Source: Paraburkholderia domus (GTDB taxonomy: Bacteria; Pseudomonadota; Gammaproteobacteria; Burkholderiales; Burkholderiaceae). From it: a DNA stretch of 64,000 bases. The DNA lies in contig NZ_CAJNAT010000002.1 of the NCBI RefSeq assembly GCF_905220705.1, forward strand, positions 1 to 64,000, read 5' to 3'. The notes under the pieces are model-generated. The model was not told the DNA's origin, made no database searches, and was given only the letters and a program-made list of their open reading frames with translations. Positions 46,126-54,432 of the stretch are shown one piece after another (position 1 is the first letter of the stretch; each line of letters starts with the position of its first letter). The translations under genes and the position numbers were made by a program.

Positions 46126-46530
46126 ATGAATAGCAGAACAGCGAAGCGAGGCTGGAAGGCATCGGTGCTGTGCTTCGGTGTGACGACGGGCATCGCGCTA
46201 GGCGTGACGGCTTCAGCGGTTGCGCAGACAGGCGACGCCGCTCAGCCGGCACAGAGCGCGCAGCCGCCGGTCCAGGCGAGCGAAGTGGGTCACTCGACCC
46301 GCGCATGGCTCGACCTGCAAAGCAGCAACACGGAAGCCGCGCCCGCGCTGCCGATGCTCGGCGCCGAGGCCGGGCTTGCCTATCGTCGCTACATGGAATC
46401 GTTCAAGAGCAAGATTCCCGACCTGTACGGGTCCGCGCTGAATACCGGCAGCGGCAACGGTGGCGGTGGCGGCAGCGGTGGCGCGATGGGCGTCACCAGC
46501 GGGACGGGTCCTGGCGGCGGTTCGAACTGA
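46126..46530 (+). CDS. DUF3613 exported protein of the Tad locus (134 aa)
   Basis: Signal peptide (to about residue 36, ...A-S-A-V-A-Q), then a short domain with H-S-T-R-A-W-L-D-L-Q-S-S-N-T-E-A-A-P-A and A-Y-R-R-Y-M-E-S-F-K-S-K-I-P that corresponds to DUF3613. A Gly/Ser-rich tail follows. DUF3613 proteins are found beside Tad genes in Burkholderia-type loci and their job is not known. The position between tadD and tadG suggests a periplasmic assembly factor. Confidence 0.82.
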   Translation: MNSRTAKRGWKASVLCFGVTTGIALGVTASAVAQTGDAAQPAQSAQPPVQASEVGHSTRAWLDLQSSNTEAAPALPMLGAEAGLAYRRYMESFKSKIPDLYGSALNTGSGNGGGGGSGGAMGVTSGTGPGGGSN

Positions 46531-46531
46531 C

Positions 46532-48343
46532 ATGCGCCAACCCTCGACCTTTGCCGCGTCCGCTCACTATCCGCGCTCGTTTCGTGCGCGGCGTGGCGGC
46601 GCGTCGATGCCTGGCGCGCGCCGCCAGCATGGCGCGATCGCGGTTCTGGCGGTGATCTGGTTGAGCATCGCGATTGCGGCGCTCGGCGCGATCGACATCG
46701 GCAATGTGTTTTTCGTGCGCAGGCAGTTGCAGCGCACGGCGGATCTGGCGGCTGCGGCGGGCGTGCAACTGGTCGCCAGCGCGGGTGGTTGCTCCGCGGC
46801 AACCGCAGCGGCCACGCAAAACGCGACGACTAATGGTCTGCCGACCAACGGCACCGTTGCGGTGTCGTGCGGCAGATGGGACCCGGCGACCAGCACGACG
46901 CTGACTACTCCTCCGACCGACGGAACGGGTTCACCGATCAACGCGGTGAATGTCACCGTCGGCCAATCGGTCCCGTACTTTTTTCTTGGGCCGGCGCGTA
47001 ACGTACAAGCATCGGCGACGGCGAAAGCGACGAACGTCGGCACGTTCACGATCGGAACCTCGTTGATTTCGGTGGGCAGTAGCGGATGCACGGCTTCCTC
47101 CAGTACCCTGAACAGCATTCTTGGCGGCCTGCTTGGTGTCAATCTGCAGCTAGATGCGGTGTCGTACTGCGGTTTGGCCACTGCACGGATCAAGGTGCGT
47201 GATTTGGTGGTGGCGGCCAACGCGGGCACGGTCGACGGACTACTCAAGCTTCCGGTCACGGTGGGCAGTCTTGCCAATCTGATGGTGACCGCGCTGCAGC
47301 AGACGTCGATCGTCAATGCTAACTTGAGCTCCAGCATCGGCGCGCTGCAAACAGTGGTGAGCGCAAACGTGCCCGGGGGGTTCAACATCGGCGACAGCTC
47401 TTCAGCTTCGGGGTTGCTCTCGCTTGGCCTCGCCAATACGCAAGCTGCGCTGGATGCGACGATCAGCCCGCTGGACGCGCTGGTCGTGGCCGCCGAGATC
47501 GCCCAGAAGGGACAGCCGCCGATCAATATTGCGGCCGGGCTGAACCTGCCAGGACTCAGCACGACTTTGCAGGTGCAGGTGATTCAACCACCGGTGCTGG
47601 CTATCGGGGAAGCCGGCACGACGCCCGGGAGCAGCACGACGTGGGTCACCAGTGCGCGTTCGGCGCAGGTGCGGGCGTACCTGAAACTGACTCTGGGCAC
47701 GTCGTCACTGCCGTTAGGTGCGCTTGGGGCGCTGATTCCGATCGATGTCAATCTGCCGCTTTACGTCGAGGTGGCGCCGGGAACCGCGGGCCTGAGTTCG
47801 GCCAACTGCGCTTCGACGCGCCAGGCGAGCCAATCTGTGATCGGTGTCCAGACGGGGCTGGCGAATATCTGTATCGGAGATCCGCCGGCCAATATGTCGG
47901 CGTCGCAAGCGTTTAGCTGCAGCAACCCCGCCACGCTGATAAACGTGGCGAATCTAGTGACCGTTCAGGCGGCGGCTTCGGTCGCTCTGGTTAATCCGCC
48001 GGCACAACCCACCTACCTGACTTTCGATGGCGTAGTCGACAACGAATATCAGTCGACCAATTCGAACCAGGTAGGCGGAGTGATTTCCAATGCTTTGTCT
48101 GGTCTCGGGACTCAACTGGCCCAGCCAAACGCGTTGAGCATTGGGCTGCCGCTGGGGATCAGTTTGCCGCTGGGCCCGATTGCCTCACCTATAGTGACGT
48201 TGCTCGGCCAGGTTCTTGCGCCCGCGCTCGGCGGCCTCGACACGCTCCTCGTTCCCGTGCTGCAACTTCTCGGCGCGCAGATTGGCGTCAGCACAATTCA
48301 CGACCTGTCGCTGACATGCGGCGTCTCGCAACTGGTCAACTAG
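46532..48343 (+). CDS. tadG: TadG-like pilus assembly protein (603 aa)
   Basis: Large pseudopilin-related protein. The N-terminal TadG motif R-R-Q-H-G-A-I-A-V-L-A-V-I-W-L-S precedes a single membrane helix (about 35-56). The typical V-R-R-Q-L-Q-R-T-A-D-L-A-A-A-A-G segment follows. The remaining roughly 500 residues are an extracytoplasmic Ser/Thr/Val/Leu-rich beta region with several cysteines and no recognisable von Willebrand A domain. It starts one base after the DUF3613 stop codon. Confidence 0.85.
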   Translation: MRQPSTFAASAHYPRSFRARRGGASMPGARRQHGAIAVLAVIWLSIAIAALGAIDIGNVFFVRRQLQRTADLAAAAGVQLVASAGGCSAATAAATQNATTNGLPTNGTVAVSCGRWDPATSTTLTTPPTDGTGSPINAVNVTVGQSVPYFFLGPARNVQASATAKATNVGTFTIGTSLISVGSSGCTASSSTLNSILGGLLGVNLQLDAVSYCGLATARIKVRDLVVAANAGTVDGLLKLPVTVGSLANLMVTALQQTSIVNANLSSSIGALQTVVSANVPGGFNIGDSSSASGLLSLGLANTQAALDATISPLDALVVAAEIAQKGQPPINIAAGLNLPGLSTTLQVQVIQPPVLAIGEAGTTPGSSTTWVTSARSAQVRAYLKLTLGTSSLPLGALGALIPIDVNLPLYVEVAPGTAGLSSANCASTRQASQSVIGVQTGLANICIGDPPANMSASQAFSCSNPATLINVANLVTVQAAASVALVNPPAQPTYLTFDGVVDNEYQSTNSNQVGGVISNALSGLGTQLAQPNALSIGLPLGISLPLGPIASPIVTLLGQVLAPALGGLDTLLVPVLQLLGAQIGVSTIHDLSLTCGVSQLVN

Positions 48344-48358
48344 CGTAACCACGACAAG

Positions 48359-49750
48359 ATGAGAACCAACCCCAAAATCGAGGAACTCGATATCTACGTC
48401 TGGGAAGGCAAGGCCGACATCGTCGACCGGGTCGCGCGCTGCATGGCGAGCTTCGACGTCGAAGTGATCCGCGCGGACGATATCGCGATCTCGCCTGAAC
48501 GGACCGCGCTGCGGCCTTCGCTTGCGATCATCAGCGTCTCAGTGATCGACAGCGGCGCGCTGCTCATGCGCGACTGGCAGGCCGCACACGGCATTCCCGT
48601 CGTGTGGGTCGGCGCCGCGCCGCGCGATCATGACCCGGCGACTTACCCGTCCGACTATTCGCACATCCTGCCGCTCGACTTCACCTGCGCCGAATTGCGC
48701 GGCATGGTCATGAAGCTGGTGCTGCAACTGCGCGCGCACAGCGCCAAGACGCACGAGTCGGATGCGATGATCGCCAACTCGGAGTGCATGCAGGCGCTGC
48801 TGCACGAAGTCGACACCTTTGCCGACTGCGACACGAGCGTGCTGGTGCATGGCGAAACCGGCGTCGGCAAGGAGCGCATCGCGCAACTGCTGCACGAAAA
48901 GCATACCCGCTACGGCCAGGGGCCGTTCGTCGCGGTGAACTGCGGCGCGATCCCGGACGGTTTGTTCGAATCGCTGTTCTTCGGCCACTCGAAAGGCTCG
49001 TTCACGGGTGCGGTGGTCGCGCACAAGGGCTACTTCGAGCAGTCTGACGGCGGCACGCTGTTCCTCGACGAAATCGGCGATCTGCCGCTTTACCAGCAGG
49101 TCAAGCTACTGCGCGTGCTCGAAGACAGTGCGGTCACGCGAATCGGTTCGGCCACGCCGGTCAAGCTCGATTTCCGGCTGGTGGCGGCGACCAATAAACA
49201 TTTGCCGCAACTGGTCAAGGACGGCACCTTCCGCGCCGATCTTTACTATCGGCTTGCAGTGATCGAATTGAAGATTCCGTCGCTCGAAGAGCGGGGCGCG
49301 GTCGACAAGATTGCGATCTTCAAGGCCTTCATCGCGCAGATCGTCGGCAGCGAGCGTCTCTCCGCGTTACCAGACCTGCCGTATTGGCTCGCCGACGCGG
49401 TGGCCGACACATATTTCCCCGGCAACGTGCGCGAACTGCGCAACCTGGCCGAGCGGATCGGGGTGACGGTGCGCCAGATCGGCGCGTGGGACGCGGCGCG
49501 CCTGCAGCGACTGCTCGCGCTTGCGCGCACCAGCCAGCCGGTGCCGGCCGAGAGCGCGGCGGAGGTGCTGGTGGACCGCAGCAAATGGGACATGGCCGAG
49601 CGCAACCGCGTGCTGGCCGCGCTCGACGCAAACGGTTGGCGCCGCCAGGATACGGCCCTTTATCTCGGCATCAGCCGCAAGGTTTTGTGGGAAAAGATGC
49701 GCAAGTACCAAATTTTTGATGAAGAGCCCGAAACACGCGAAAGTGAGTAA
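48359..49750 (+). CDS. Sigma-54-dependent Fis-family transcriptional activator (463 aa)
   Basis: Enhancer-binding protein. The N-terminal 130 residues resemble a receiver fold but show no clear acidic-pocket phosphorylation site, as in FleQ-type proteins. The AAA+ domain has Walker A G-E-T-G-V-G-K-E (about 164-171), the sigma-54 contact loop G-S-F-T-G-A (about 213-218; usual form GAFTGA), Walker [14 protein letters not shown] and the sensor R-x-D-L-Y-Y-R-L. A Fis-type helix-turn-helix closes the protein ([18 protein letters not shown]). It lies directly behind tadG, so it probably regulates this locus. Confidence 0.93.
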   Translation: MRTNPKIEELDIYVWEGKADIVDRVARCMASFDVEVIRADDIAISPERTALRPSLAIISVSVIDSGALLMRDWQAAHGIPVVWVGAAPRDHDPATYPSDYSHILPLDFTCAELRGMVMKLVLQLRAHSAKTHESDAMIANSECMQALLHEVDTFADCDTSVLVHGETGVGKERIAQLLHEKHTRYGQGPFVAVNCGAIPDGLFESLFFGHSKGSFTGAVVAHKGYFEQSDGGTLFLDEIGDLPLYQQVKLLRVLEDSAVTRIGSATPVKLDFRLVAATNKHLPQLVKDGTFRADLYYRLAVIELKIPSLEERGAVDKIAIFKAFIAQIVGSERLSALPDLPYWLADAVADTYFPGNVRELRNLAERIGVTVRQIGAWDAARLQRLLALARTSQPVPAESAAEVLVDRSKWDMAERNRVLAALDANGWRRQDTALYLGISRKVLWEKMRKYQIFDEEPETRESE

Positions 49751-49797
49751 TAATGAGACGGTTGTACTAAAACAAAAACTGTTCAAGCAGGATTTAC

Positions 49798-50505
49798 ATG
49801 GACCGAAAGTCGAAACTACGACAGATTGCCTTGGTTGCATTCATCGTAATGGGGGGTGTGCAGGGCGTGAACGCGCAGGCTCTGCCGGATAGCGGATCGA
49901 GCGCCGGCGTCGTTTCCCAACCGGGCACGACGACGGCCTTGCCGGCCACTGGACAGGCGCAGACGAGCGCGTTGACGCCGGACGAAGCCAAGCAGTCTGC
50001 CGCGGGCAATGTTGCGGAATTGCAGCAGATGATCCGCGGCTCGGATCTAAGCGAATTGCGCACGACGTACAACGGCAGCTACGGAGCGAGCTTGCTGTTT
50101 TACGGCAAGGAGATGACGTACTACGTGGCGTTGTTCCAGCAGAAGAACTTCTGGCGCGTCATCAAGACGCAGGACGCCACACGTGCGGACATGATCTACA
50201 AGGATTTTGTGCGTCAGACGCTGCAACTGTCGGACGTGGAGATTCGCCGCACCCAGCTGGAAGCGCAGAAGGCGTTCACTGAGCGCATGATTGCGTTGTC
50301 GCAGGACCGTGCAAACCGCTTGCAGGCTGACCTTGACGTTGCGCATCAGCAGCAGACGATTGTCACGAACCAGCAGCAGCAGACGCGTGCCGAAGCAACG
50401 GCGCTTGCGCAGCAGAAGGCGGCCGCCCAAGACCAACTGCGCGCCGCGCAGCGTCAGGTTCGCGAACTGCAGCGTCAACTGGAAACCGGCCTGCCGACGC
50501 ACTGA
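49798..50505 (+). CDS. DUF2968 exported coiled-coil protein (235 aa)
   Basis: Signal peptide to about residue 26 (...V-N-A-Q-A). A globular region (about 70-130, with L-R-T-T-Y-N-G-S-Y-G-A-S-L-L-F-Y and M-T-Y-Y-V-A-L-F-Q-Q-K-N-F-W-R-V) is followed by a C-terminal coiled coil rich in Gln/Ala/Arg (about 150-232). This is the DUF2968 pattern known from Burkholderia relatives; function unknown. It follows the sigma-54 activator by 47 bases and may belong to the Tad unit. Confidence 0.85.
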   Translation: MDRKSKLRQIALVAFIVMGGVQGVNAQALPDSGSSAGVVSQPGTTTALPATGQAQTSALTPDEAKQSAAGNVAELQQMIRGSDLSELRTTYNGSYGASLLFYGKEMTYYVALFQQKNFWRVIKTQDATRADMIYKDFVRQTLQLSDVEIRRTQLEAQKAFTERMIALSQDRANRLQADLDVAHQQQTIVTNQQQQTRAEATALAQQKAAAQDQLRAAQRQVRELQRQLETGLPTH

Positions 50506-50614
50506 GCGCGATCGCAGGGAGACCGGAAGATGGGAGGGCGAGGCGGCTTTGAAAGCGCCGCCCGGCCCATCGAACGTATAAGCCGTACACTAAGCAAGTC
50601 ATCTATCCCGCAGC

Positions 50615-50636
50615 AAAAAAGCCTCGTTTCCGAGGC
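50615..50636 (-). terminator. Rho-independent terminator, minus strand
   Basis: GCCTCG/CGAGGC stem with a four-base loop, followed on the minus strand by six T residues. It would end transcription from the small gene at 50978-51166. Confidence 0.65.
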
Positions 50637-50837
50637 ATCTCTGCCGCAAGAGCGGCGCCCCCCACACTTCCGGTTTCCCATGCGTACCCATCCGCGACGC
50701 ACGCAGTGCGAAGCGGGAGCTGACGAGCCCTTTGTCACTCACGCTGAATGAGCGAGGGCACGGATTCCAGATGCACCACTACCCTCTCCAAGCCAGGGGA
50801 CCGGCTTATGAGCTGGCGGTGTGAGCCGCTTTCTTTG

Positions 50838-50870
50838 CTTATCTTTCTTTGCGGCGGCAAAGAAAGTAAG
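50838..50870. repeat. REP-like dispersed palindrome
   Basis: CTTATCTTTCTTTGC, a GGCG loop, then GCAAAGAAAGTAAG: a 15/14-base hairpin with one bulge, followed by TGCCGCCCCGCACAGGGGC. From memory, very similar sequence recurs between genes in many Paraburkholderia genomes; I could not search for it here. Confidence 0.6.
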
Positions 50871-50977
50871 TGCCGCCCCGCACAGGGGCAACGCTAATAG
50901 ACCACTAAGAAAACAAGAAAAGGCCAACACCGCAAGCGCACAGAAAACACCCCCCGCGCAAGGCAAAAAAACCATCC

Positions 50978-51166
50978 CTAATGCCGCTTCTTCCCCCTCG
51001 AGGCTCCGCCTTCCTCCGGCAAGTGCCGTGGCTCACTCACATCGACGGCAATCGGATCACTAGCAGGAAAACTCTCCTCGAGTGCCTCATCGAGTCGGCT
51101 ATCCGCGGACTCGGCCGGCTGCGTTGATTCCTTAGGCTGAGTTGCGTGGTGCTTCTGCTTAGTCAT
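50978..51166 (-). CDS. Small conserved acidic protein with ALEESFPASDP motif (62 aa)
   Basis: Soluble and probably unstructured at both ends. The central D-E-A-L-E-E-S-F-P-A-S-D-P-I-A-V motif recurs in many short proteobacterial proteins of unknown function, which supports it as a real gene. No signal peptide or membrane segment is visible. GGAG lies about seven bases upstream of the ATG. Confidence 0.75.
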   Translation of the reverse strand: MTKQKHHATQPKESTQPAESADSRLDEALEESFPASDPIAVDVSEPRHLPEEGGASRGKKRH

Positions 51167-51493
51167 GACATGCTCCGTTAGAAGAGAGTCGACAATTCAG
51201 CATAGCGCAAAGCGGGCCCACGCGAGCATCCGCCGAACGGCCCGGACCCTCACGCCGTAAGCATTTCCTTCAAAACCCAAACCCTCGAAAACCAGATCAG
51301 AAAACAACGGGCAAAAAGCAAAACTTAAAACCATTCCGCATCAAGTCGTTCTGAGTGTGTCGCCCGGAAAACAAAAAAAGGCATCCGCCGGCCGCACCGC
51401 CAGGCAGACCGCACGGCATCACCGTGAACGGGCAACATCCAGCTCAAGAGGGGAGCCAACAAAAAACAGCGAACAACAAGGCAGCGAAACGAC
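51167..51493. other. Intergenic region, nothing recognised
   Basis: The region separates a minus-strand and a plus-strand small gene, so divergent promoters are expected. I could not assign them or any other element. Confidence 0.3.
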
Positions 51494-51721
51494 ATGGACC
51501 GAAAAAACCCTGTGCGCGCGCAGCGCTTCAACGCGTTACACGTGGTGGAAGCCGAACTGGAACACCTGGATTGGGCAACAAGACAACCGGCGCTGCGCAT
51601 GCTGGACGCCGTGTACTGGCGGCGCCGCGTGCTGGCGGTCAAATGCGGATATGAACTGACGGACTTGCAGGTAACGCGACTGGAGAAGATTTTGCAGCGG
51701 CTCGGCCATCCGGCGGAGTAG
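51494..51721 (+). CDS. Small conserved hypothetical protein (75 aa)
   Basis: I do not recognise a named family. It is a compact, probably alpha-helical, basic protein (A-L-H-V-V-E-A-E-L-E-H-L-D-W-A and V-Y-W-R-R-R-V-L-A-V), with no signal peptide. The composition and absence of low complexity look like a true gene. The ribosome-binding site is weak. It converges on the Hfq-like gene. Confidence 0.55.
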   Translation: MDRKNPVRAQRFNALHVVEAELEHLDWATRQPALRMLDAVYWRRRVLAVKCGYELTDLQVTRLEKILQRLGHPAE

Positions 51722-51741
51722 CCGGCCGCTGCGGCGGCGGT

Positions 51742-52251
51742 TTATTCGTTACCGCTCGGGGTGCCGCCATTGCCGCCATGATTGCCGCCGCCATGGTTGC
51801 CACCGCCATGGTTGCCACCGTCGCCGCCGCCCGTGCCGAACAGACGTCGGCGGCGTGTTACGACCACCGGACCGTCGGACGTACTGGTGCTACGATCGGA
51901 CGCAGGGCGATCCGAAGACGGCGCGCCATACGACTCGCGCGGTTCACGCGGTTCACGATGGTCGCGCGGTTCACGCGAGCCGTGCGGGCCACGCGTGGTG
52001 TGCTCGCCGTGCGAAGGCCGTCCGGCGCGCGGCGCCGGACGCGTGCCGGTGTCGAGCTGGATCGTCGAGATCGCGCGCTTGTAGATGCCTTGCAGGCCGA
52101 CAGGCGTGCGCAGCATCACCAGATACTGATCGAACGACTCGATGCACCCTGTCAGGCGAATGCCGTTGACAAGATAGATCTCGACGCGCTTTCGTTCTTT
52201 GCGCGCAGCGTTCATGAAGTCGTTTTGCGGATGCGATTCTGCGGAAGCCAT
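51742..52251 (-). CDS. hfq2: Hfq2-like RNA chaperone with long tail (169 aa)
   Basis: Second Hfq of the Burkholderia type. The Sm core (residues 7-65) aligns with E. coli Hfq: [13 protein letters not shown], Sm1 [19 protein letters not shown], and Sm2 [10 protein letters not shown]. The usual Y-K-H is Y-K-R here (R59). The roughly 100-residue tail is disordered: Arg/Glu/Pro/His repeats, then Ser/Asp, then Gly-Gly-Asn-His repeats. I use ATG 52251; a TTG two codons upstream is possible. A similar extended Hfq2 is known from B. cenocepacia. Confidence 0.88.
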   Translation of the reverse strand: MASAESHPQNDFMNAARKERKRVEIYLVNGIRLTGCIESFDQYLVMLRTPVGLQGIYKRAISTIQLDTGTRPAPRAGRPSHGEHTTRGPHGSREPRDHREPREPRESYGAPSSDRPASDRSTSTSDGPVVVTRRRRLFGTGGGDGGNHGGGNHGGGNHGGNGGTPSGNE

Positions 52252-52307
52252 GGACAATTCAGGTTAGTAAGACGGTTGTTCGCCGCGATTCTACCCTGTG
52301 TGGGGGC

Positions 52308-52336
52308 GGAACGCGTCGGCGGGCGAACTGCGTCCA
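52308..52336 (+). promoter_or_regulatory. Possible ECF-type promoter (distal)
   Basis: GGAACGC and CGTCCA are separated by 16 bases, close to the general ECF pattern GGAACTT-N15-16-CGTCTA. It lies about 270 bases upstream of the small lipoprotein gene and is weaker support than the site at 52487. Confidence 0.25.
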
Positions 52337-52486
52337 CTATAACGGCTTGCGCGCACATAAGCATCTGATAACTATTAGCTGTAACGTTGAGTTACGAATC
52401 TGCCGACGAATAGCGCTTTCTTCGGCCACCGTCGGGCGGTTCCGATGCGGATGGCGGAAAAAGATAGCGCAACCAATGTCGCACGC

Positions 52487-52514
52487 GGAATAAATCGCAG
52501 TCCGCTCACGTTAA
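52487..52514 (+). promoter_or_regulatory. Possible autoregulated ECF promoter (proximal)
   Basis: GGAATAA and CGTTAA are separated by 15 bases. It lies 90 bases upstream of the small lipoprotein that opens the sigma/anti-sigma cluster. It suits positive autoregulation by the ECF factor; pattern only. Confidence 0.35.
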
Positions 52515-52603
52515 GTCATGCATGGCAGCGCTGCATATCGCACGTGGCCGATCGGGTCGCCGGCTCGCGCGCACCGGCCAGGCCACTCATCAGGAGACTC
52601 ACC

Positions 52604-52753
52604 ATGAAAGTATCCCGCCTTCTTTCCTCCGTCTTCGTACTGCTGGCGCTCGCGCTAGGCTCGCTCGCAACGAGCGCCTGCACCTCCGCCACCGATAGCA
52701 GCGCCTCAGGAACCAGCGGTGGCTCCAGCAGCGGCAGCGGCGGCGGCTACTGA
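52604..52753 (+). CDS. Tiny lipoprotein preceding the ECF sigma gene (49 aa)
   Basis: N-terminal signal M-K-V-S-R-L-L-S-S-V-F-V-L-L-A-L-A-L-G-S, with a probable lipobox ending in Cys26, and only about 24 mature residues, Ser/Gly/Thr-rich. CAGGAG stands eight bases before the ATG. It ends three bases before the sigma factor start, so both are probably cotranslated. Function unknown; it could be a surface tether or just a leader gene. Confidence 0.65.
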   Translation: MKVSRLLSSVFVLLALALGSLATSACTSATDSSASGTSGGSSSGSGGGY

Positions 52754-52756
52754 GCG

Positions 52757-53311
52757 TTGCCACGCCGGGTGAATTTCGAAGCGGAAGTTATTTCGTGGCT
52801 CCCGCAGTTGCGCCGCTATGCGCGCGCACTGACGGGCGACCGCGCCTGGGCCGACGACCTCGTGCAGGATACGGCGGAGCGCGCGCTCGCGCGCTGGGCG
52901 GCTTTCCGTCCGAACAGCAACCTGCGTGCGTGGCTCCTGACGATCCTGCGGCATCTTTACATCGATCAGTTGCGCGGCCGTCGCGAGATTGCCGTCGACG
53001 ACGAAAGCGCGCCGTGGCGCAATCTCGAAGCGCCGCATGGCGAGGTCGACGGTCTGGTGCTGCGCGATCTTCAGCGCGCGCTGTATTGCCTGCCGGTCGA
53101 GCAACGGGAAGTACTGCTGCTTGTTTGCGTGGAGGAACTGTCGTATCAGGAAGCGTCGAAGGCGCTTGGCGTGCCGATCGGCACGGTGATGTCGCGACTC
53201 TCGCGGGCGCGGGAACACATGCGCGTGCTGATGACGGAGGGGCCGGTTGAAGGGGGCGCTGAAGGACTGGCGCGTAAAGTCCCGCCGTTGAAAGTAGTGA
53301 GAAATCCGTAA
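52757..53311 (+). CDS. ECF-type RNA polymerase sigma factor (184 aa)
   Basis: Group-IV sigma-70 factor. Region 2 has L-R-R-Y-A-R-A-L-T-G-D-R-A-W-A-D-D-L-V-Q-D-T and L-R-A-W-L-L-T-I-L-R-H-L-Y-I-D. Region 4 has L-P-V-E-Q-R-E-V-L-L-L-V-x-V-E-E-L-S-Y-Q-E-A and the helix-turn-helix G-V-P-I-G-T-V-M-S-R-L-S-R-A-R. The TTG at 52757 gives a normal N-terminus. The stop codon overlaps the anti-sigma start (TAATG). Confidence 0.9.
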   Translation: MPRRVNFEAEVISWLPQLRRYARALTGDRAWADDLVQDTAERALARWAAFRPNSNLRAWLLTILRHLYIDQLRGRREIAVDDESAPWRNLEAPHGEVDGLVLRDLQRALYCLPVEQREVLLLVCVEELSYQEASKALGVPIGTVMSRLSRAREHMRVLMTEGPVEGGAEGLARKVPPLKVVRNP

Positions 53312-54159
53312 TGAACAACGACCACGATTCCAGCTTGCCTGAGGGGCTCGATCTGCGAGCGCTGTCGGCCTTTGTCGACGGCGAGTTACCGCCTGCGGAG
53401 CGCGCCGCGATCGAGGCGCAACTGCCGCAGCAGCCCGAGGCTGCCGCGAGAGTGGCCACGTGGCGCGCGCAGAAAGCGGCGCTCGTGGCGCTGTGTGGTG
53501 CGCCACAACGCCACGAGCGCAATGAACGCAGTGGAAGTGTCGGGCAGAGCGCGGCCGATGAACCCGCTTTCATCGTGGTGCGGCGGCCGACTCCGTGGTG
53601 GCAACGCGTCGGCCTCGCGGCTTGCTGGCTTGCGGCGGGCGCGGGTCTCGCGCTCGCCTTGGGGCCGCTCGCACCGCGTCTGACGGGCGGCGCATGGAAC
53701 GGTCTGGGCGGCCAGCCGCCGAGCTTTGCCGAGCGTGCCGACGTCGCCTATGCGGTGTACACACCCGAGCGGCGTCATCCCGTCGAAGTCGCCGCGAGCG
53801 AGGAAGAGCATCTGATCGCCTGGCTGTCCAAGCGCCTGAACCGGCCGCTGTCGGTGCCGTCATTGCAGGAGTACGGTTACTCGCTGGTGGGCGGGCGATT
53901 GTTGCCCGGCGAGGCGGGACCGGCCGCGCAGTTCATGTACGAGAATCCCAGCGGTGCACGGCTCACGTTGTACATCACCGGTATTTCGCGCGACGAAACC
54001 GCGTTCCGCCTGTTCCGCGACGGTAACCGCAGGACCTTCTACTGGGTCAACGACCGCATGGGCTACGCGCTGTCGGGACCGATTGCGGAAGGCAAGCTGC
54101 GCTCGATCGCCATCGAGGTGTGCAGCGCGCTTGGCGGCAAGCCGGAGGACTGGCAGTAA
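53311..54159 (+). CDS. Transmembrane anti-sigma factor (282 aa)
   Basis: The cytoplasmic N-terminus has the anti-sigma pattern L-S-A-F-V-D-G-E-L-P-P-A-E-R-A-A-I-E (about 18-35), without a zinc-binding H-x3-C-x2-C. A single membrane helix (about 99-120) leads to a periplasmic sensor-like domain of about 150 residues. It overlaps the sigma gene by one base, the classical sigma/anti-sigma coupling. The signal sensed is unknown. Confidence 0.85.
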   Translation: MNNDHDSSLPEGLDLRALSAFVDGELPPAERAAIEAQLPQQPEAAARVATWRAQKAALVALCGAPQRHERNERSGSVGQSAADEPAFIVVRRPTPWWQRVGLAACWLAAGAGLALALGPLAPRLTGGAWNGLGGQPPSFAERADVAYAVYTPERRHPVEVAASEEEHLIAWLSKRLNRPLSVPSLQEYGYSLVGGRLLPGEAGPAAQFMYENPSGARLTLYITGISRDETAFRLFRDGNRRTFYWVNDRMGYALSGPIAEGKLRSIAIEVCSALGGKPEDWQ

Positions 54160-54432
54160 CACTGAAAGCGCGGCAAGCACCGGGCTCGGGCATGTAAAAC
54201 GCCGGCCACAAGATCTCGCTGCAACACGCGGTAACAGAAACGCCTGGCGCTCACGGGCGGCCGTCGGAATAGCGTCGCGCGGCGCTTCGTTTACTCGCTG
54301 CAGGACCATGCTGTTCCGCCTTGGATGCGCGCCGGAACGGCATGGTCCAGTGCGAGGCAAACCGACGGGGTCTTCACGGTGCCGATACGCTTTTTGCGAG
54401 TCGCAACGCCGGCGCGTCGAGGCAGCGAAATC

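Larger units (their letters stand above)
50506..50977. other. Intergenic region with terminator and dispersed palindromic element
   Basis: No gene is called. The region holds the terminator at 50615-50636 and the palindrome at 50838-50870. An open frame at 50821-51063 runs through the palindrome and is judged spurious. Confidence 0.6.

Noticed and set aside
50821..51063. 80-codon plus-strand frame after the DUF2968 gene
   Set aside because: It is encoded by the dispersed palindrome and its flank, a known source of false gene calls.
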